Source of the DNA: RGIG3159 sp034927685
GTDB taxonomy: Bacteria; Bacillota; Clostridia; Oscillospirales; Oscillospiraceae
Reading direction: 5' to 3'
Length of the DNA stretch: 64,000 bases
Assembly: GCA_034927685.1 (NCBI GenBank)
Contig: JAYFPO010000028.1
Coordinates: forward strand, 11,124 to 75,123
Below are positions 16,795 through 25,324 of this stretch, piece by piece. Under the pieces are notes generated by a model. The model ran no database searches and was not told where the DNA came from. It saw only the letters and a list, made by a program, of their open reading frames with translations. A program made the position numbers and the translations under genes. The stretch's first letter is position 1; every line of letters begins with the position of its first letter.

Positions 16795-17844
16795 ATGATG
16801 AAACGATATTTGAGCGGAGTTCTGATCCTCTGCCTGCTGTGCGCGCTGCTGCCGCTGTCGGCTCTGGCGGCGGACAGCTCCAGAGCCTATGAGTTTGAGC
16901 TGACCGCGGACGGGTCCCATGAGGTGCAGGTGCTGCCGGGCGACGTCCTCACGGTCGTCCTGACCCTGACGCGCACGGACCGCGACGAGAGCGCCGACAT
17001 GTACGCCATGCAGGATGAAATCGGGTACGACAGCAACTTTTTTGAGCTGGTTGACGGCAGCGCCATGACGTATGCCGACGTGGCCTCCACGGACATCGCC
17101 CTGCGCGACGGCAGCCGGTCCTTTTATCTCAACTTTCTCTCCACCAGCGGCGGCGTCGCGTGGGGACCGAAGGTGCAGGCGGGCAGTTTCCAGCTCCGCG
17201 TGCTGGCGGAGTCGGGCACGTCCACGCTGAAAAACACGAATTTTCTGGTCTCTCTCGCGGACGGCTCGGATACCTATGCGGCCACCTGCCAGGATCTGAC
17301 CGTGGTGGTCTCCACGGACTGCACGGTGCGATTCGAATCCAACGGCGGCGCGGCGGTACCGGATCAGACGGTGCGCTACGGCGAGACCGTGGCGGAGCCG
17401 GACGAGCCGGCCCGGGCCGGCTACGACTTCAACGGCTGGTACAGCGACCTGGACCGGACGATGCTCTGGAACTTTCAAACGGACCCGGTGAAGGGCAACA
17501 TGACCCTCTATGCCGGCTGGACCGCCGCGGAACTCGCGGCGGACACGGCGGAGCAAACCGGCGGCGGTTTCCCATGGTGGATTCCGGGGGCCGTGCTGGT
17601 CGCCGCGTTGCTGCTGCTCCTTCTGCTGCTCGCCAAAAAGACCGTGACCTTTGAGACGGACGGCGGCACGGAGCTGGAGCCGCTCTCCGTGAAGCGGGGA
17701 AGTCTGCTGGAGCAGCCCATGACGCCGCAGAAGCCCGGCGCCGTATTCGGCGGCTGGTACCGTGACCGGGCGGGTACGCTGCCCTGGAATTTCAAGGAGG
17801 ACAAGGTGGAAAGGAGCGTGACGCTCTATGCCAGGTGGAGCTAA
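16795..17844 (+). CDS. Membrane-anchored cohesin-like protein with InlB-type repeats
   Basis: 349 residues, ATG 16795 (a second ATG at 16798) after AAAAAAGGAG. Signal peptide about 1-24. Residues 26-175 look cohesin-like: VLPGDVLTVVLTL, MQDEIGYDSNFFEL, a long loop and closing strands. Residues about 180-240 form a Listeria-Bacteroides (InlB B) repeat: VRFESNGGAAVPDQ, GYDFNGWYSD, LYAGW. A transmembrane helix follows (about 259-281, WWIPGAVLVAALLLLLLLLA), and then a second InlB-type unit (TFETDGGTELEPL, FGGWYRD, LYARWS) on the far side of the membrane. It is the best candidate for the cell-side anchor of the complex. The last 17 bases overlap the next gene. Confidence 0.75.
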   Translation: MMKRYLSGVLILCLLCALLPLSALAADSSRAYEFELTADGSHEVQVLPGDVLTVVLTLTRTDRDESADMYAMQDEIGYDSNFFELVDGSAMTYADVASTDIALRDGSRSFYLNFLSTSGGVAWGPKVQAGSFQLRVLAESGTSTLKNTNFLVSLADGSDTYAATCQDLTVVVSTDCTVRFESNGGAAVPDQTVRYGETVAEPDEPARAGYDFNGWYSDLDRTMLWNFQTDPVKGNMTLYAGWTAAELAADTAEQTGGGFPWWIPGAVLVAALLLLLLLLAKKTVTFETDGGTELEPLSVKRGSLLEQPMTPQKPGAVFGGWYRDRAGTLPWNFKEDKVERSVTLYARWS

Positions 17845-18010
17845 AAAGTGGCCGCCCGAGGCCGAGACGGAATTGCCGCTGACGGCGCGCGAGCGCGAGC
17901 TGCTGACCATGCTGCGGCAGATGGAGTACGGGGAAATTCAGATCAAGGTTGAGCACGGCGTTCCCACGGCGATCGAGGAGCTGCGCCGCAGCATCATACT
18001 GGATCAGTAG
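17828..18010 (+). CDS. YezD-like small protein (DUF2292), copy 2
   Basis: 60 residues from ATG 17828, overlapping the anchor gene's end by 17 bases, so probably translationally coupled. The C-terminal 45 residues carry the YezD pattern: LTARERELLTMLRQMEYGEIQIKV as helix plus strands, then GVPTAIEELRRSIIL. It is the second member of the family in this cluster (first at 6628) and is again followed by a CAGGCAGAG hairpin. Function unknown. A nucleic-acid-binding or regulatory role linked to the surface complex is only a guess. Confidence 0.78.
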   Translation: MPGGAKKWPPEAETELPLTARERELLTMLRQMEYGEIQIKVEHGVPTAIEELRRSIILDQ

Positions 18011-18035
18011 GACAGAAGGAAAAACCTCTGTTGCA

Positions 18036-18065
18036 CAGGCAGAGGGGAATCCTCTGCCTGTTTTT
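18036..18065 (+). terminator. Intrinsic terminator after yezD copy 2
   Basis: CAGGCAGAGG, a GGAAT loop, CCTCTGCCTG, then TTTTT: a perfect 10-bp stem with a T-run. The next gene starts 14 bases later without a visible promoter, so termination is probably partial. Confidence 0.82.
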
Positions 18066-18078
18066 GCGGGGGAGAATC

Positions 18079-19947
18079 ATGAGGAAACACGATAGATTTC
18101 TGGGCGCAATCGGCCTGGCGCTGGTGCTTGCACTGGTGCTGGGCTGCGCCGCACTGTTGACGGGCGGCGGCAGAGTCGCGCCGGAGAACCCGATCACGGC
18201 GTCCGCCGCGTCGCTGCTGCCCGAGACGCTGGAGGGCGGCGGCGACCTGCAGGGGACCGACAGCGCGGACGCGCAGGACGAGACCGAGCCGGAGACCGAG
18301 CCGGAAACGCAGCCGGAAACGCAGCCGGAGACGCAGCCGGAAACGCGGCAGCAGGACGACCGGACGGCAGAATCGGCGCAGACGGAAGCAGGCACAGAGA
18401 CCGGCGCGGAGACCGGCACGGAGACCGGCGCGAGCACCGAGCCGGGCGGCAGCACGCCGTCGACCGAGCCGGGCGGCAGCGATTCCGGCGGGGAGGAACC
18501 GGGCGGCGACACGCCGTCCACCGAGCCGGGGGGCGCCGAGCCGGGCGGCGGCGAGACCGAACCCGCCGGGGAGGACGAACCGGCCATCTACACGGACCTC
18601 CGCAACCAGGTGCTGACGGTCTCCGAGCTGCCGTGCGGCGTGCTGACCTTTCAGGCGTACCCGGTGGGCAAGGGCAGCGACAAGCTGACCGTCAAGGTCG
18701 TGCTGAAGAATTCCGGCACGTCCCAAAACGGAAAGACGCTCCGCTCCGCCGACGGCACAAGCTACGAGGCCGCGCTGGTGCCGGAGGAGACCAGCCTCAT
18801 CACGATCTACCTGAAGGATGGGCAGGAAAACCTGTCCTATGTGCAGTACCGCGTCACCTATCAGTCGGACAAGGCCGACGAGGACAATCCGACCATGGGC
18901 GCCAACCCGCCGAACGTTGTGACGAGCCTGGACAGCCTGACCGGCGAGCTCTCAACGCAGAACTATACCCTGTGGGTCTCCGCCGCCACGTCGCCGGACG
19001 GAAAGACCATTTACTCGAACCAGATGGAGGTCCGGCTGGACGGCAAACTGGTGCAGAAGGAGTCGGGCGACAGCCGACCCATGTACGAGCTCCACTTTGA
19101 GGCGCCCGTCACGGGCGACGTGGAGGAGCACGATGTCACGGTGCTGGTCTGGGACGGCAAGGGGAATTCGACCTTCAAAACGTACCGCGTCACCTATCGC
19201 TCCGTCTCCGACGGCGATCTGCTCGGCGCTGCGACCGTGCAGCTCGATACCACCACGATCGGAAACGGCATCGTGGAGACGATCCCCGTGGACAAGGTCT
19301 ACCAGAACGAGACCGTCGCATCGGTCATCGTCCGGGCGCTGGAGAGCGCGGGCTACGAGCTGACCTACGACGGAACCGTCTCGCTCGGTTTTTATGTGCG
19401 CAGCATCGCGCGGGCCGACCTCGGAACGTCGGCAGGCGGTGTGCCGGCAGAGCTCTGGGAAAAGATTCTCCGGGACGGCATCGCCGTCACGAACACGAAG
19501 GACCGGGACAGCCTGAGCGAATTCGACTACACCATGGGGTCCGGCTGGCTGTATACCCTGAACGGCGTCTATCCGGAAAAAGCGGCCTCGGCCTATAAAA
19601 TCTCCGCCGGAGACGCCATCGTGCTGCGCTTCACCCTGGCCTACGGCAAGGACGTCACCGGCAACAACAGCGCGGGCAAGGGCAGCCTCTCGAGCTACTG
19701 CGGCATCTGGGTGAACGGCGGCTATCAGGCGCTGGGGCACAGCTTCGCGGAGACCGCGCGCGTCGAGCCGACGGAGACGACGGACGGCTATATCGAATAC
19801 ACCTGCACGAAATGCGGCGACACAAAGCGGGAAATCCTGCCCGCCACCGGTTCGCCGGAACCGGAGACCGAACCGGAGACCGAGCCGGAGACCGAGCCGG
19901 AGACGGAGACCCAGCCGGAGAGCACAGAGTCGGTCGGGGGGACATGA
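18079..19947 (+). CDS. Secreted/anchored DUF4430 (transcobalamin-like C-terminal domain) protein
   Basis: 622 residues from ATG 18079 with GGGGGAG upstream. Residues about 9-28 are a hydrophobic signal or anchor helix. A Thr/Pro/Glu spacer of ETEPETQPE units covers about 65-165, then two beta-sandwich regions (about 170-380; ISL of cadherin-like type, VQYRVTYQSD, TYRVTYRSV). DUF4430 lies at about 384-520, with VDKVYQNETVASVIVRALES, then GSGWLYTLNGVYPEKAA, then ISAGDAIVLRFTLAYGKD, the usual signature. After that come a small Cys pair (YTCTKCGDTKRE) and a second PETEPE tail. DUF4430 is named for its likeness to the beta domain of transcobalamin, so corrinoid binding is plausible here under a B12 riboswitch, though not proven. 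It overlaps the next frame by ATGA at 19944. Confidence 0.87.
   Translation: MRKHDRFLGAIGLALVLALVLGCAALLTGGGRVAPENPITASAASLLPETLEGGGDLQGTDSADAQDETEPETEPETQPETQPETQPETRQQDDRTAESAQTEAGTETGAETGTETGASTEPGGSTPSTEPGGSDSGGEEPGGDTPSTEPGGAEPGGGETEPAGEDEPAIYTDLRNQVLTVSELPCGVLTFQAYPVGKGSDKLTVKVVLKNSGTSQNGKTLRSADGTSYEAALVPEETSLITIYLKDGQENLSYVQYRVTYQSDKADEDNPTMGANPPNVVTSLDSLTGELSTQNYTLWVSAATSPDGKTIYSNQMEVRLDGKLVQKESGDSRPMYELHFEAPVTGDVEEHDVTVLVWDGKGNSTFKTYRVTYRSVSDGDLLGAATVQLDTTTIGNGIVETIPVDKVYQNETVASVIVRALESAGYELTYDGTVSLGFYVRSIARADLGTSAGGVPAELWEKILRDGIAVTNTKDRDSLSEFDYTMGSGWLYTLNGVYPEKAASAYKISAGDAIVLRFTLAYGKDVTGNNSAGKGSLSSYCGIWVNGGYQALGHSFAETARVEPTETTDGYIEYTCTKCGDTKREILPATGSPEPETEPETEPETEPETETQPESTESVGGT
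18280..18350 (+). repeat. Low-complexity repeat encoding PETEPETQPE spacer
   Basis: Short GAGCCGGAGACC/GCAGCCGGAAAC units in tandem encode a Glu-Thr-Pro linker. A matching block is at 19855-19922 at the gene's end. These are wall-spanning spacers in the DUF4430 protein. Confidence 0.85.
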
Positions 19948-19958
19948 GGGGGAACGGC

Positions 19959-21083
19959 ATGAAAAGAAGAATCCTGGCCCTGCTGCTGGCGCTCTGCCTG
20001 CTGACGGGGACGGCACTTGCGGCGGACAGAGCGCCCACGGACGCGCAGATCACGGAGACGGTCGGCAGCTTTGCTGACCTGACCGGGCAAAAGCGGGGGA
20101 GCGTGCTGGGGGACCGGACGGTACTCCCGGCGGGCAGCGCCGTCAGCGACTGGACGGCCATGGCGCTGGCGCTGTCCGGCGCGCGGGACGACTACGGCGC
20201 GTACTTGGCGGCCCTGCGGGACGAGGTGGAGGAGCAATATGCGGAAAACGGCGGCCTGGACAAGATCCGGGCCACGGAATACCACCGCATCGCCCTGACG
20301 GTGCTGGCCCTGGGCGGCGACCCCACGTCCTTCGGGACGGACGGGGAACCCATCGACCTGATCGCGGACGGCACCTACAATTTCGCCGGGGACAGCCTGG
20401 GCACGCAGGGACTCAACGGCTGGATTTTTGCGCTGATCGCGCTGGACGCCAGCGGCGCGGCGGTTCCGGCGGACGCCCGCTTTTCGCGGGAGACGATGGT
20501 CTCGGCCATTTTGTCCGCCCAGGAGGCGGACGGCGGCTTCGGCCTGACGGCCGGTTCCTCGGACGCCGACCTGACCGCCATGGCGCTGCAGGCGCTCGCG
20601 CCCGACCGGGCGCAGTACGGCGCGGAGCTTGACCGGGCGCTTACCTATCTGTCCGGGCAGATGTCGGACAGCGGCGCATTTCCGAGCGGCGGCACGGAGA
20701 ACGCCGAGACCACCGCCCAGGTGATTTTGGCGCTCTGCGCGCTGGGCATTGACCCGGCGGCGGACGCGCGCTTTCAGAAGGGGGAGCAAACGCCCCTGAC
20801 CGGCCTGCGGCAGTTCCGCCTCGCGGACGGCTCCTATGTCCACACGGCCGCCGACGGGGAGGGCAATCTGATGGCGACGGAGCAGGCCCTGCTGGCGCTG
20901 CTGGCCCTGCAAAGGCTGCAAAACAGCCAAAACAGACTGTATGATTTCAGCAACTATGACGGACCGGCGTCGTCCGGCGTCGCAACCTGGATTTGGATTG
21001 CCGCGGGCGCGGCGGCGCTCTGCACCGCCGGAATCTGGTTCGCCGCGAGAAAGAGGAGACAGCATGCAAAGACTGACAGATGA
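19959..21083 (+). CDS. Membrane-anchored alpha/alpha-barrel protein (prenyltransferase/squalene-oxidase-repeat fold)
   Basis: 374 residues. ATG 19959 fits GAGGGGG at 19946-19952; an in-frame ATG at 19944 would overlap the previous stop. Signal peptide about 1-22 (GTALA-A). The body is a series of paired helices with the repeat EADGGFG..TAMALQAL, DSGAFPSGGTENAETTAQVILALCALG and RLADGSYVH..ATEQALLAL, the toroid repeat also used by transcobalamin and intrinsic factor alpha domains. A transmembrane helix near 340-362 (ATWIWIAAGAAALCTAGIWF) is followed by a basic tail, so it is anchored facing out. Next to a DUF4430 protein it supplies the other half of a transcobalamin-like pair. No terpene cyclase acid motif (DxDD) is seen, so enzymatic cyclisation is unlikely. 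Confidence 0.83.
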   Translation: MKRRILALLLALCLLTGTALAADRAPTDAQITETVGSFADLTGQKRGSVLGDRTVLPAGSAVSDWTAMALALSGARDDYGAYLAALRDEVEEQYAENGGLDKIRATEYHRIALTVLALGGDPTSFGTDGEPIDLIADGTYNFAGDSLGTQGLNGWIFALIALDASGAAVPADARFSRETMVSAILSAQEADGGFGLTAGSSDADLTAMALQALAPDRAQYGAELDRALTYLSGQMSDSGAFPSGGTENAETTAQVILALCALGIDPAADARFQKGEQTPLTGLRQFRLADGSYVHTAADGEGNLMATEQALLALLALQRLQNSQNRLYDFSNYDGPASSGVATWIWIAAGAAALCTAGIWFAARKRRQHAKTDR

Positions 21084-22011
21084 GATTCAAAAGGAAGTCA
21101 CCAAGGTCATCCTGGGCAAGGACGAGGTGGTGCGGAAGGTGCTGATGGCCATTTTGGCGCAGGGCCATGTGCTGCTGGAGGACGTCCCCGGGGTCGGCAA
21201 GACCACGATGGCCATGGCGTTCGCCAAAACCCTGGGCCTGCAGACGAAGCGCGTCCAGTTCACCTCCGACACCATGCCCTCCGACCTGATCGGCTTTTCC
21301 GTCTACGATAAGGCGACCGGTGCGCTCCAGTACCAGCCCGGCGCGGTCATGACCAACCTGCTGCTGGCGGACGAGATCAACCGCACCTCCAGCAAGACCC
21401 AGTCGGCGCTGCTGGAGGTCATGGAGGAGCGGCAGGTGACCGTGGACGGCGTGACGCGGCCGCTGCCCGCGCCCTTTGCGGTGCTGGCGACGCAGAACCC
21501 CGTCGGCTCCGCGGGCACGATGCTGCTGCCCGCCTCCCAGCTCGACCGCTTCCTCATCCGGCTGAGCGTGGGCTATCCCGACCGGGCGCACCAAATCGCC
21601 CTGATGCGGGACCGCCACCATGAAAACCCGCTGGACGCCTGCCGCGCTGTCGCGGACATCGCCGCCCTGGAGGAGTTGATCCGGGAGGCCGCCGAGGTCC
21701 ACATCGAGGACCTGGTCTATGCCTATGTCTCCGAACTGGTCGAGGCGACCAGGAACAATCCCTTTGTGACGCTGGGCGTCAGCCCCCGCGGCGCGCTCGC
21801 GGTCTGCCGCACGGCCAAGGCCGGGGCCTACCTTCGCGGCCGGGACTATGTGATCCCCGGCGACGTGGCCGCCGTGTTCCCGGACGTCTGCGCCCACCGT
21901 CTGGTGCTGAACTCCAAGGCGCGGCTCCATGAGTATACGGCGGAGCAGATCCTCGCAAGCATCCTTGCGGAGGTCAAAAAGCCGGACGTGCGGGAGTTCT
22001 CGGTCCGATGA
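21064..22011 (+). CDS. MoxR-family AAA+ ATPase
   Basis: 315 residues, ATG 21064, overlapping the barrel gene by 20 bases. Walker A DVPGVGKTT, Walker B LLADEINR, the sensor region ATQNPVGSAGTMLLPASQLDRF, and the C-terminal lid with SPRGALAVCRTAKAGA are all as in MoxR ATPases. These are cytoplasmic chaperone-like ATPases that usually work with DUF58 and VWA or transglutaminase proteins on maturation of secreted or metal-containing complexes. Here it starts a MoxR-DUF58-transglutaminase trio inserted between surface genes, suggesting a role in assembling or quality-controlling them; that is inference. Confidence 0.95.
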   Translation: MQRLTDEIQKEVTKVILGKDEVVRKVLMAILAQGHVLLEDVPGVGKTTMAMAFAKTLGLQTKRVQFTSDTMPSDLIGFSVYDKATGALQYQPGAVMTNLLLADEINRTSSKTQSALLEVMEERQVTVDGVTRPLPAPFAVLATQNPVGSAGTMLLPASQLDRFLIRLSVGYPDRAHQIALMRDRHHENPLDACRAVADIAALEELIREAAEVHIEDLVYAYVSELVEATRNNPFVTLGVSPRGALAVCRTAKAGAYLRGRDYVIPGDVAAVFPDVCAHRLVLNSKARLHEYTAEQILASILAEVKKPDVREFSVR

Positions 22012-23114
22012 AACGGGAGATCGGAAAGGCGATTGCCCGGTTTCTGCTGCTGGCGCTGTCGGCGGCCCTGCTGCTGGCGGCGACGGCGTCGCCCTGGGCG
22101 CTCGGCGGGCTTCTGCTGCTGCTGTTTGCGCCGCTTTGCTCGCTTCTTTTGAATTTCCATGTGCGCCGCCGGCTGCGCCTCTCGGTGCAGCTCCCCACCT
22201 CCGCCGCCAAGGGCGGCGCGGTCGCCGGATCGGTGACGGTGGAGAACCGCGCGTTTCTGCCGGCTGCCCGGATCTATGTCCGGCTCGCAATTGTGAACGA
22301 TCTGACCGGCGAGACAGAGGCGGCGACGCTGCCGCTGTCCGTCGGCGCGCGGTCCTCCGGCAGCGCGGAGTTCCTGCTGCAAGCCGCCCGCTGCGGCCGC
22401 CTGCGGGTGCGCGCGGAGCGGCCGGTTCTGATGGACTTTCTGGGCATTTTGCCCCTGCGCGTCCGGGGCGAGGCCGCCGCGCGGATGACGGTCCTGCCGG
22501 ATACCTTCTCGCCCGGCGTTGTGCCGCACCGTTTCGCGCCGACAAGGGAGGAGGAGGGCGCGGTCAACCGCCGCGGCGAGGACCGCAGCGAAGTCTTTCA
22601 GCTCCGGGAATACCGCCCCGGCGACAGCCTGAAAGAGGTGCACTGGAAGCTCTCCTCCAAGCTGGACGAGCTGATCGTGCGGGAGCCGAGCCAGATTGAG
22701 AACCACTCCCTGCTGCTCTTCTGGGACAAGCGGCCGGCCGCGTCGCCCGCCGCGATGGACGCCCTCGCCGAGGTGGCCGTGTCCGTCAGCCAGGCCCTCG
22801 CGGAGCTGGGCTGCCGGTTCCGGCTCTGCTGGACGGAGGACGGGGAGCTTCGCTGGGAGCAGGTGGACGACCCGGACGGCCTGCTGCGCGCCGTTCCGGC
22901 GCTCCTGAAGAGCGGCCGTTCGGAGGCCTGCGCGGCGGAGCCGGATTTTGCCGGGTTCGGATGCGTGATCGGCTGCACGGCGGCGCTGCCGGAGAAGGCG
23001 GCGGGCGGCAATCCGACGTGGCTGCTCTGCACGGAGACGGCGGCGGACGCGCCCGGCGTGATTGCCTTCACGCCGGAAAACTACGAAGAAACCCTGGAGC
23101 GATTGGAGATTTGA
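22008..23114 (+). CDS. DUF58 domain protein
   Basis: 368 residues, its ATG overlapping the MoxR stop (ATGA). Two close hydrophobic helices at about 10-52, then a beta-rich part, then the DUF58 signature with REYRPGDSLKEVHWKLSSKLDELIVRE near 200-225. DUF58 proteins have a von Willebrand-A-like fold and are nearly always adjacent to MoxR. They are thought to be membrane-linked partners of the ATPase. All expected landmarks are present and the length is normal. Confidence 0.92.
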   Translation: MKREIGKAIARFLLLALSAALLLAATASPWALGGLLLLLFAPLCSLLLNFHVRRRLRLSVQLPTSAAKGGAVAGSVTVENRAFLPAARIYVRLAIVNDLTGETEAATLPLSVGARSSGSAEFLLQAARCGRLRVRAERPVLMDFLGILPLRVRGEAAARMTVLPDTFSPGVVPHRFAPTREEEGAVNRRGEDRSEVFQLREYRPGDSLKEVHWKLSSKLDELIVREPSQIENHSLLLFWDKRPAASPAAMDALAEVAVSVSQALAELGCRFRLCWTEDGELRWEQVDDPDGLLRAVPALLKSGRSEACAAEPDFAGFGCVIGCTAALPEKAAGGNPTWLLCTETAADAPGVIAFTPENYEETLERLEI

Positions 23115-23115
23115 G

Positions 23116-25311
23116 ATGAAACGGAACAAACAAGAGGGACTGCGGCTGACGGTCCGCGCCGCGCGGCGGCAAAGCGGCGTCTCGTGGAGCGGCCTGCCGG
23201 GCTGCCTGTGCCTGCTTGCCGGGCTGACCCGGCTGCTCACGGCGGCGTTTCCCTCCATTCCGGCTCCGTGGTGGGCGCTCTTCCTCGGGGAGGCGGCGCT
23301 CTGCCTGCTGCTGTTTGCGCTGTATGGCGGCAGACTCGGCGGGCTGATTCTGCCGGTCGGCTGTCTGCTGACGGCCGCCGCCTGTCTCTGCGCGCTGTCC
23401 CCGTTTCTGGGCGGCCTCCGGCTGCTTGGAAACGATTTTCTGGCGTTCCTGACCGCGAAGACCGGGAAAATCCACCTGGATTTCGAGGCGGAACCGGGCG
23501 GCAGCGCGCTGCTTACGGCGGCGGTGGCGGCGGGCCTTGCGGCGCTGCTGTGCAGCCGCGCCGCGGCGCGCGGGCAGCTGATCCTGCTGCTTCCGGTGCT
23601 GCTGCCGGCGCTGGCCGCCGGACTGTTCGGCCTGTTCCCCGTCGACTGGGGCTGGGCGCCGCTGTTTGCGGGCACGCTGCTGCTGCTGGCCCGTCGGACG
23701 GCGGAGTCGGGCGTCTGCGCCCCCTTTGCCCGGGGCACGGCGGGGCAGCTGGCCCTGCTGCTGTTTGCCGCGCTCTGCGCGGCGGGGCTCGGCTATCTGC
23801 TGCGGAATCTGCCGGATACTGCCCTTCTGCAAAGCGTCCGGACGCGCTGGCACGAAAGCCGCTACGACAGCGAGACGAACTCCATGCCCGAGGGCAGGCT
23901 CGCCGACCTGGGCCCCTGGGAAAAGAGCGACGCGGCGGCCCTGCGCCTCACCATGGAGGAGCCGGAAAAGCTCTATCTGCGCGGGCATGTCTACGAGACC
24001 TACACGGGCACGGCCTGGGAGCCTCTCGCGGCCGCGACGCGCGCTACGAGCGCGGACCTCTTCTACTGGCTCCACGCCTCCGGCTTTTTCGGCCAGAGCC
24101 AGATCGGCCTGGCCGCGGGCTATACGGCGGCCATCGCGCCGCAGACAATGACGATTGAAACCCTCTCCGCCTGCCGCGAGACGGCCTATCTGCCCTACGC
24201 CCTCTGCGGCAGCGAGGGGCTGGACAGTCTGCTGATCGGCGACGCGGGCGCGGAGGCCTGGGGAACGGAGACCGTCTCCTGCCTGACCGGCAGCGTGCCG
24301 GACTGGTACGCCGTACAGCAGGCGCTCTCCGCCGCGCAGACGCGGAGCAACGTCTCCGGCTATCTGGCCTTGGAACAGGCCTATGAAGACGATGTGCAGG
24401 CGCAGGATTTGCAGATGACCGAGGATAGCTGGGCGGTGCTGGACCGGCAGCTCGGGGACGACGGGTCCGCCAAAACCCTGTCGGAGATCCGGGCGCTGAT
24501 CCGCGATTATCTCGGCGAGCACCTGACCTACGACGAGACGGTGACGACCGGCAGCGGCGACGGCGACTTCCTGCGCTATGTGCTGGAGGGCAGCGGCAGC
24601 GGCTACAGCGTGCAGTACGCCACGGCGGCGGTGCTGATGCTGCGCTATTACGGCGTTCCCGCGCGCTATGTGGAGGGCTATTTTCTCTCCGCCGACGACG
24701 CGGCGGCGCTCCAAAGCGGCGAGTCCGTCACGCTGACGGAGGAAAACGCCCACGCCTGGGCCGAGTACTATCTGCCCGGCGTCGGCTTTGTCCCCTTCGA
24801 GGTGACGCCCGGCTACATGGACGACGAGGAGACGGAGCTGGGCGGCGCGTCCGGCACGGAGGCTACCTATCAGAACACGCTGCAATACGCGCGGGTGCAG
24901 CAGCCCGAGGAGACGGAAACGCAGCAGCAGAGCCGGACGGCATACCGGCCCGGCCCGCTTTTGCTTCTTTTGCTGTTTCTGCTGCTGGCGGCGGCGATGG
25001 TCACCGCCGCCGTGCGGCGGGGGAGACTGAAACGGGCTCTGCGCCGCATCGGCCGGGCCGCGCCGCGGGAGGCGATCAGCCTGCGCTACGGCTATGCCGC
25101 GCTGCTGCTGCGCCGCGGCGGAATCGACCCCCTGCCGGGGGCGGAGACGGCCGCCCTCCTGAACCAGGAGGCGCTGTTCAGCCGCCGCGCGATGACCGAG
25201 GACCAGCGGCGGCAGATGGACGACTATGCCGCCGGGGTGCTGGCGGCCTGTCGGAAGCATTGGAACGTTTTGCAGCGGCTGCGTTACCGCTGGATCGACT
25301 GCCTGTATTGA
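23116..25311 (+). CDS. TgpA-like membrane protein with transglutaminase-like domain, apparent Cys-to-Ser change
   Basis: 731 residues from ATG 23116, two bases after the DUF58 stop. Several transmembrane helices lie in the first 230 residues, an extracytoplasmic transglutaminase-like domain at about 440-570, a helix near 612-635 and a cytoplasmic DUF4129-like tail. In the core, GSGYSVQYATA has Ser498 where the nucleophilic Cys is expected; His546 (NAHAWAEYY) and Glu562 (VPFEVTPGY) hold the other catalytic places. So the fold is clear but cysteine catalysis is doubtful. It completes the MoxR-DUF58-TgpA trio, probably acting outside the membrane on the surface complex. Confidence 0.9.
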   Translation: MKRNKQEGLRLTVRAARRQSGVSWSGLPGCLCLLAGLTRLLTAAFPSIPAPWWALFLGEAALCLLLFALYGGRLGGLILPVGCLLTAAACLCALSPFLGGLRLLGNDFLAFLTAKTGKIHLDFEAEPGGSALLTAAVAAGLAALLCSRAAARGQLILLLPVLLPALAAGLFGLFPVDWGWAPLFAGTLLLLARRTAESGVCAPFARGTAGQLALLLFAALCAAGLGYLLRNLPDTALLQSVRTRWHESRYDSETNSMPEGRLADLGPWEKSDAAALRLTMEEPEKLYLRGHVYETYTGTAWEPLAAATRATSADLFYWLHASGFFGQSQIGLAAGYTAAIAPQTMTIETLSACRETAYLPYALCGSEGLDSLLIGDAGAEAWGTETVSCLTGSVPDWYAVQQALSAAQTRSNVSGYLALEQAYEDDVQAQDLQMTEDSWAVLDRQLGDDGSAKTLSEIRALIRDYLGEHLTYDETVTTGSGDGDFLRYVLEGSGSGYSVQYATAAVLMLRYYGVPARYVEGYFLSADDAAALQSGESVTLTEENAHAWAEYYLPGVGFVPFEVTPGYMDDEETELGGASGTEATYQNTLQYARVQQPEETETQQQSRTAYRPGPLLLLLLFLLLAAAMVTAAVRRGRLKRALRRIGRAAPREAISLRYGYAALLLRRGGIDPLPGAETAALLNQEALFSRRAMTEDQRRQMDDYAAGVLAACRKHWNVLQRLRYRWIDCLY

Positions 25312-25324
25312 GGGAGGAAAGAAC

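Noticed and set aside
6988..17844. Cellulosome gene cluster
   Set aside because: Cohesins and dockerins are present, but no glycoside hydrolase, carbohydrate-binding module or other cellulose-related domain is seen. The riboswitch and DUF4430 point elsewhere.
18280..18350. Tandem DNA repeats as an array or satellite
   Set aside because: They are in frame and encode an acidic Thr-Pro spacer in a surface protein.
19845..19860. LPATG motif in the DUF4430 protein, a possible sortase signal
   Set aside because: It lies in a Cys-pair segment (TCTKCGDTKREILPATG) of a type common in surface domains, and is followed by a PETEPE tail, not by a membrane helix and basic end as sortase substrates need.
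19959..21083. Terpene cyclase/squalene-hopene cyclase
   Set aside because: Only the helix-pair repeat is shared. The DxDD catalytic motif is absent, the protein is short, secreted and membrane-anchored.
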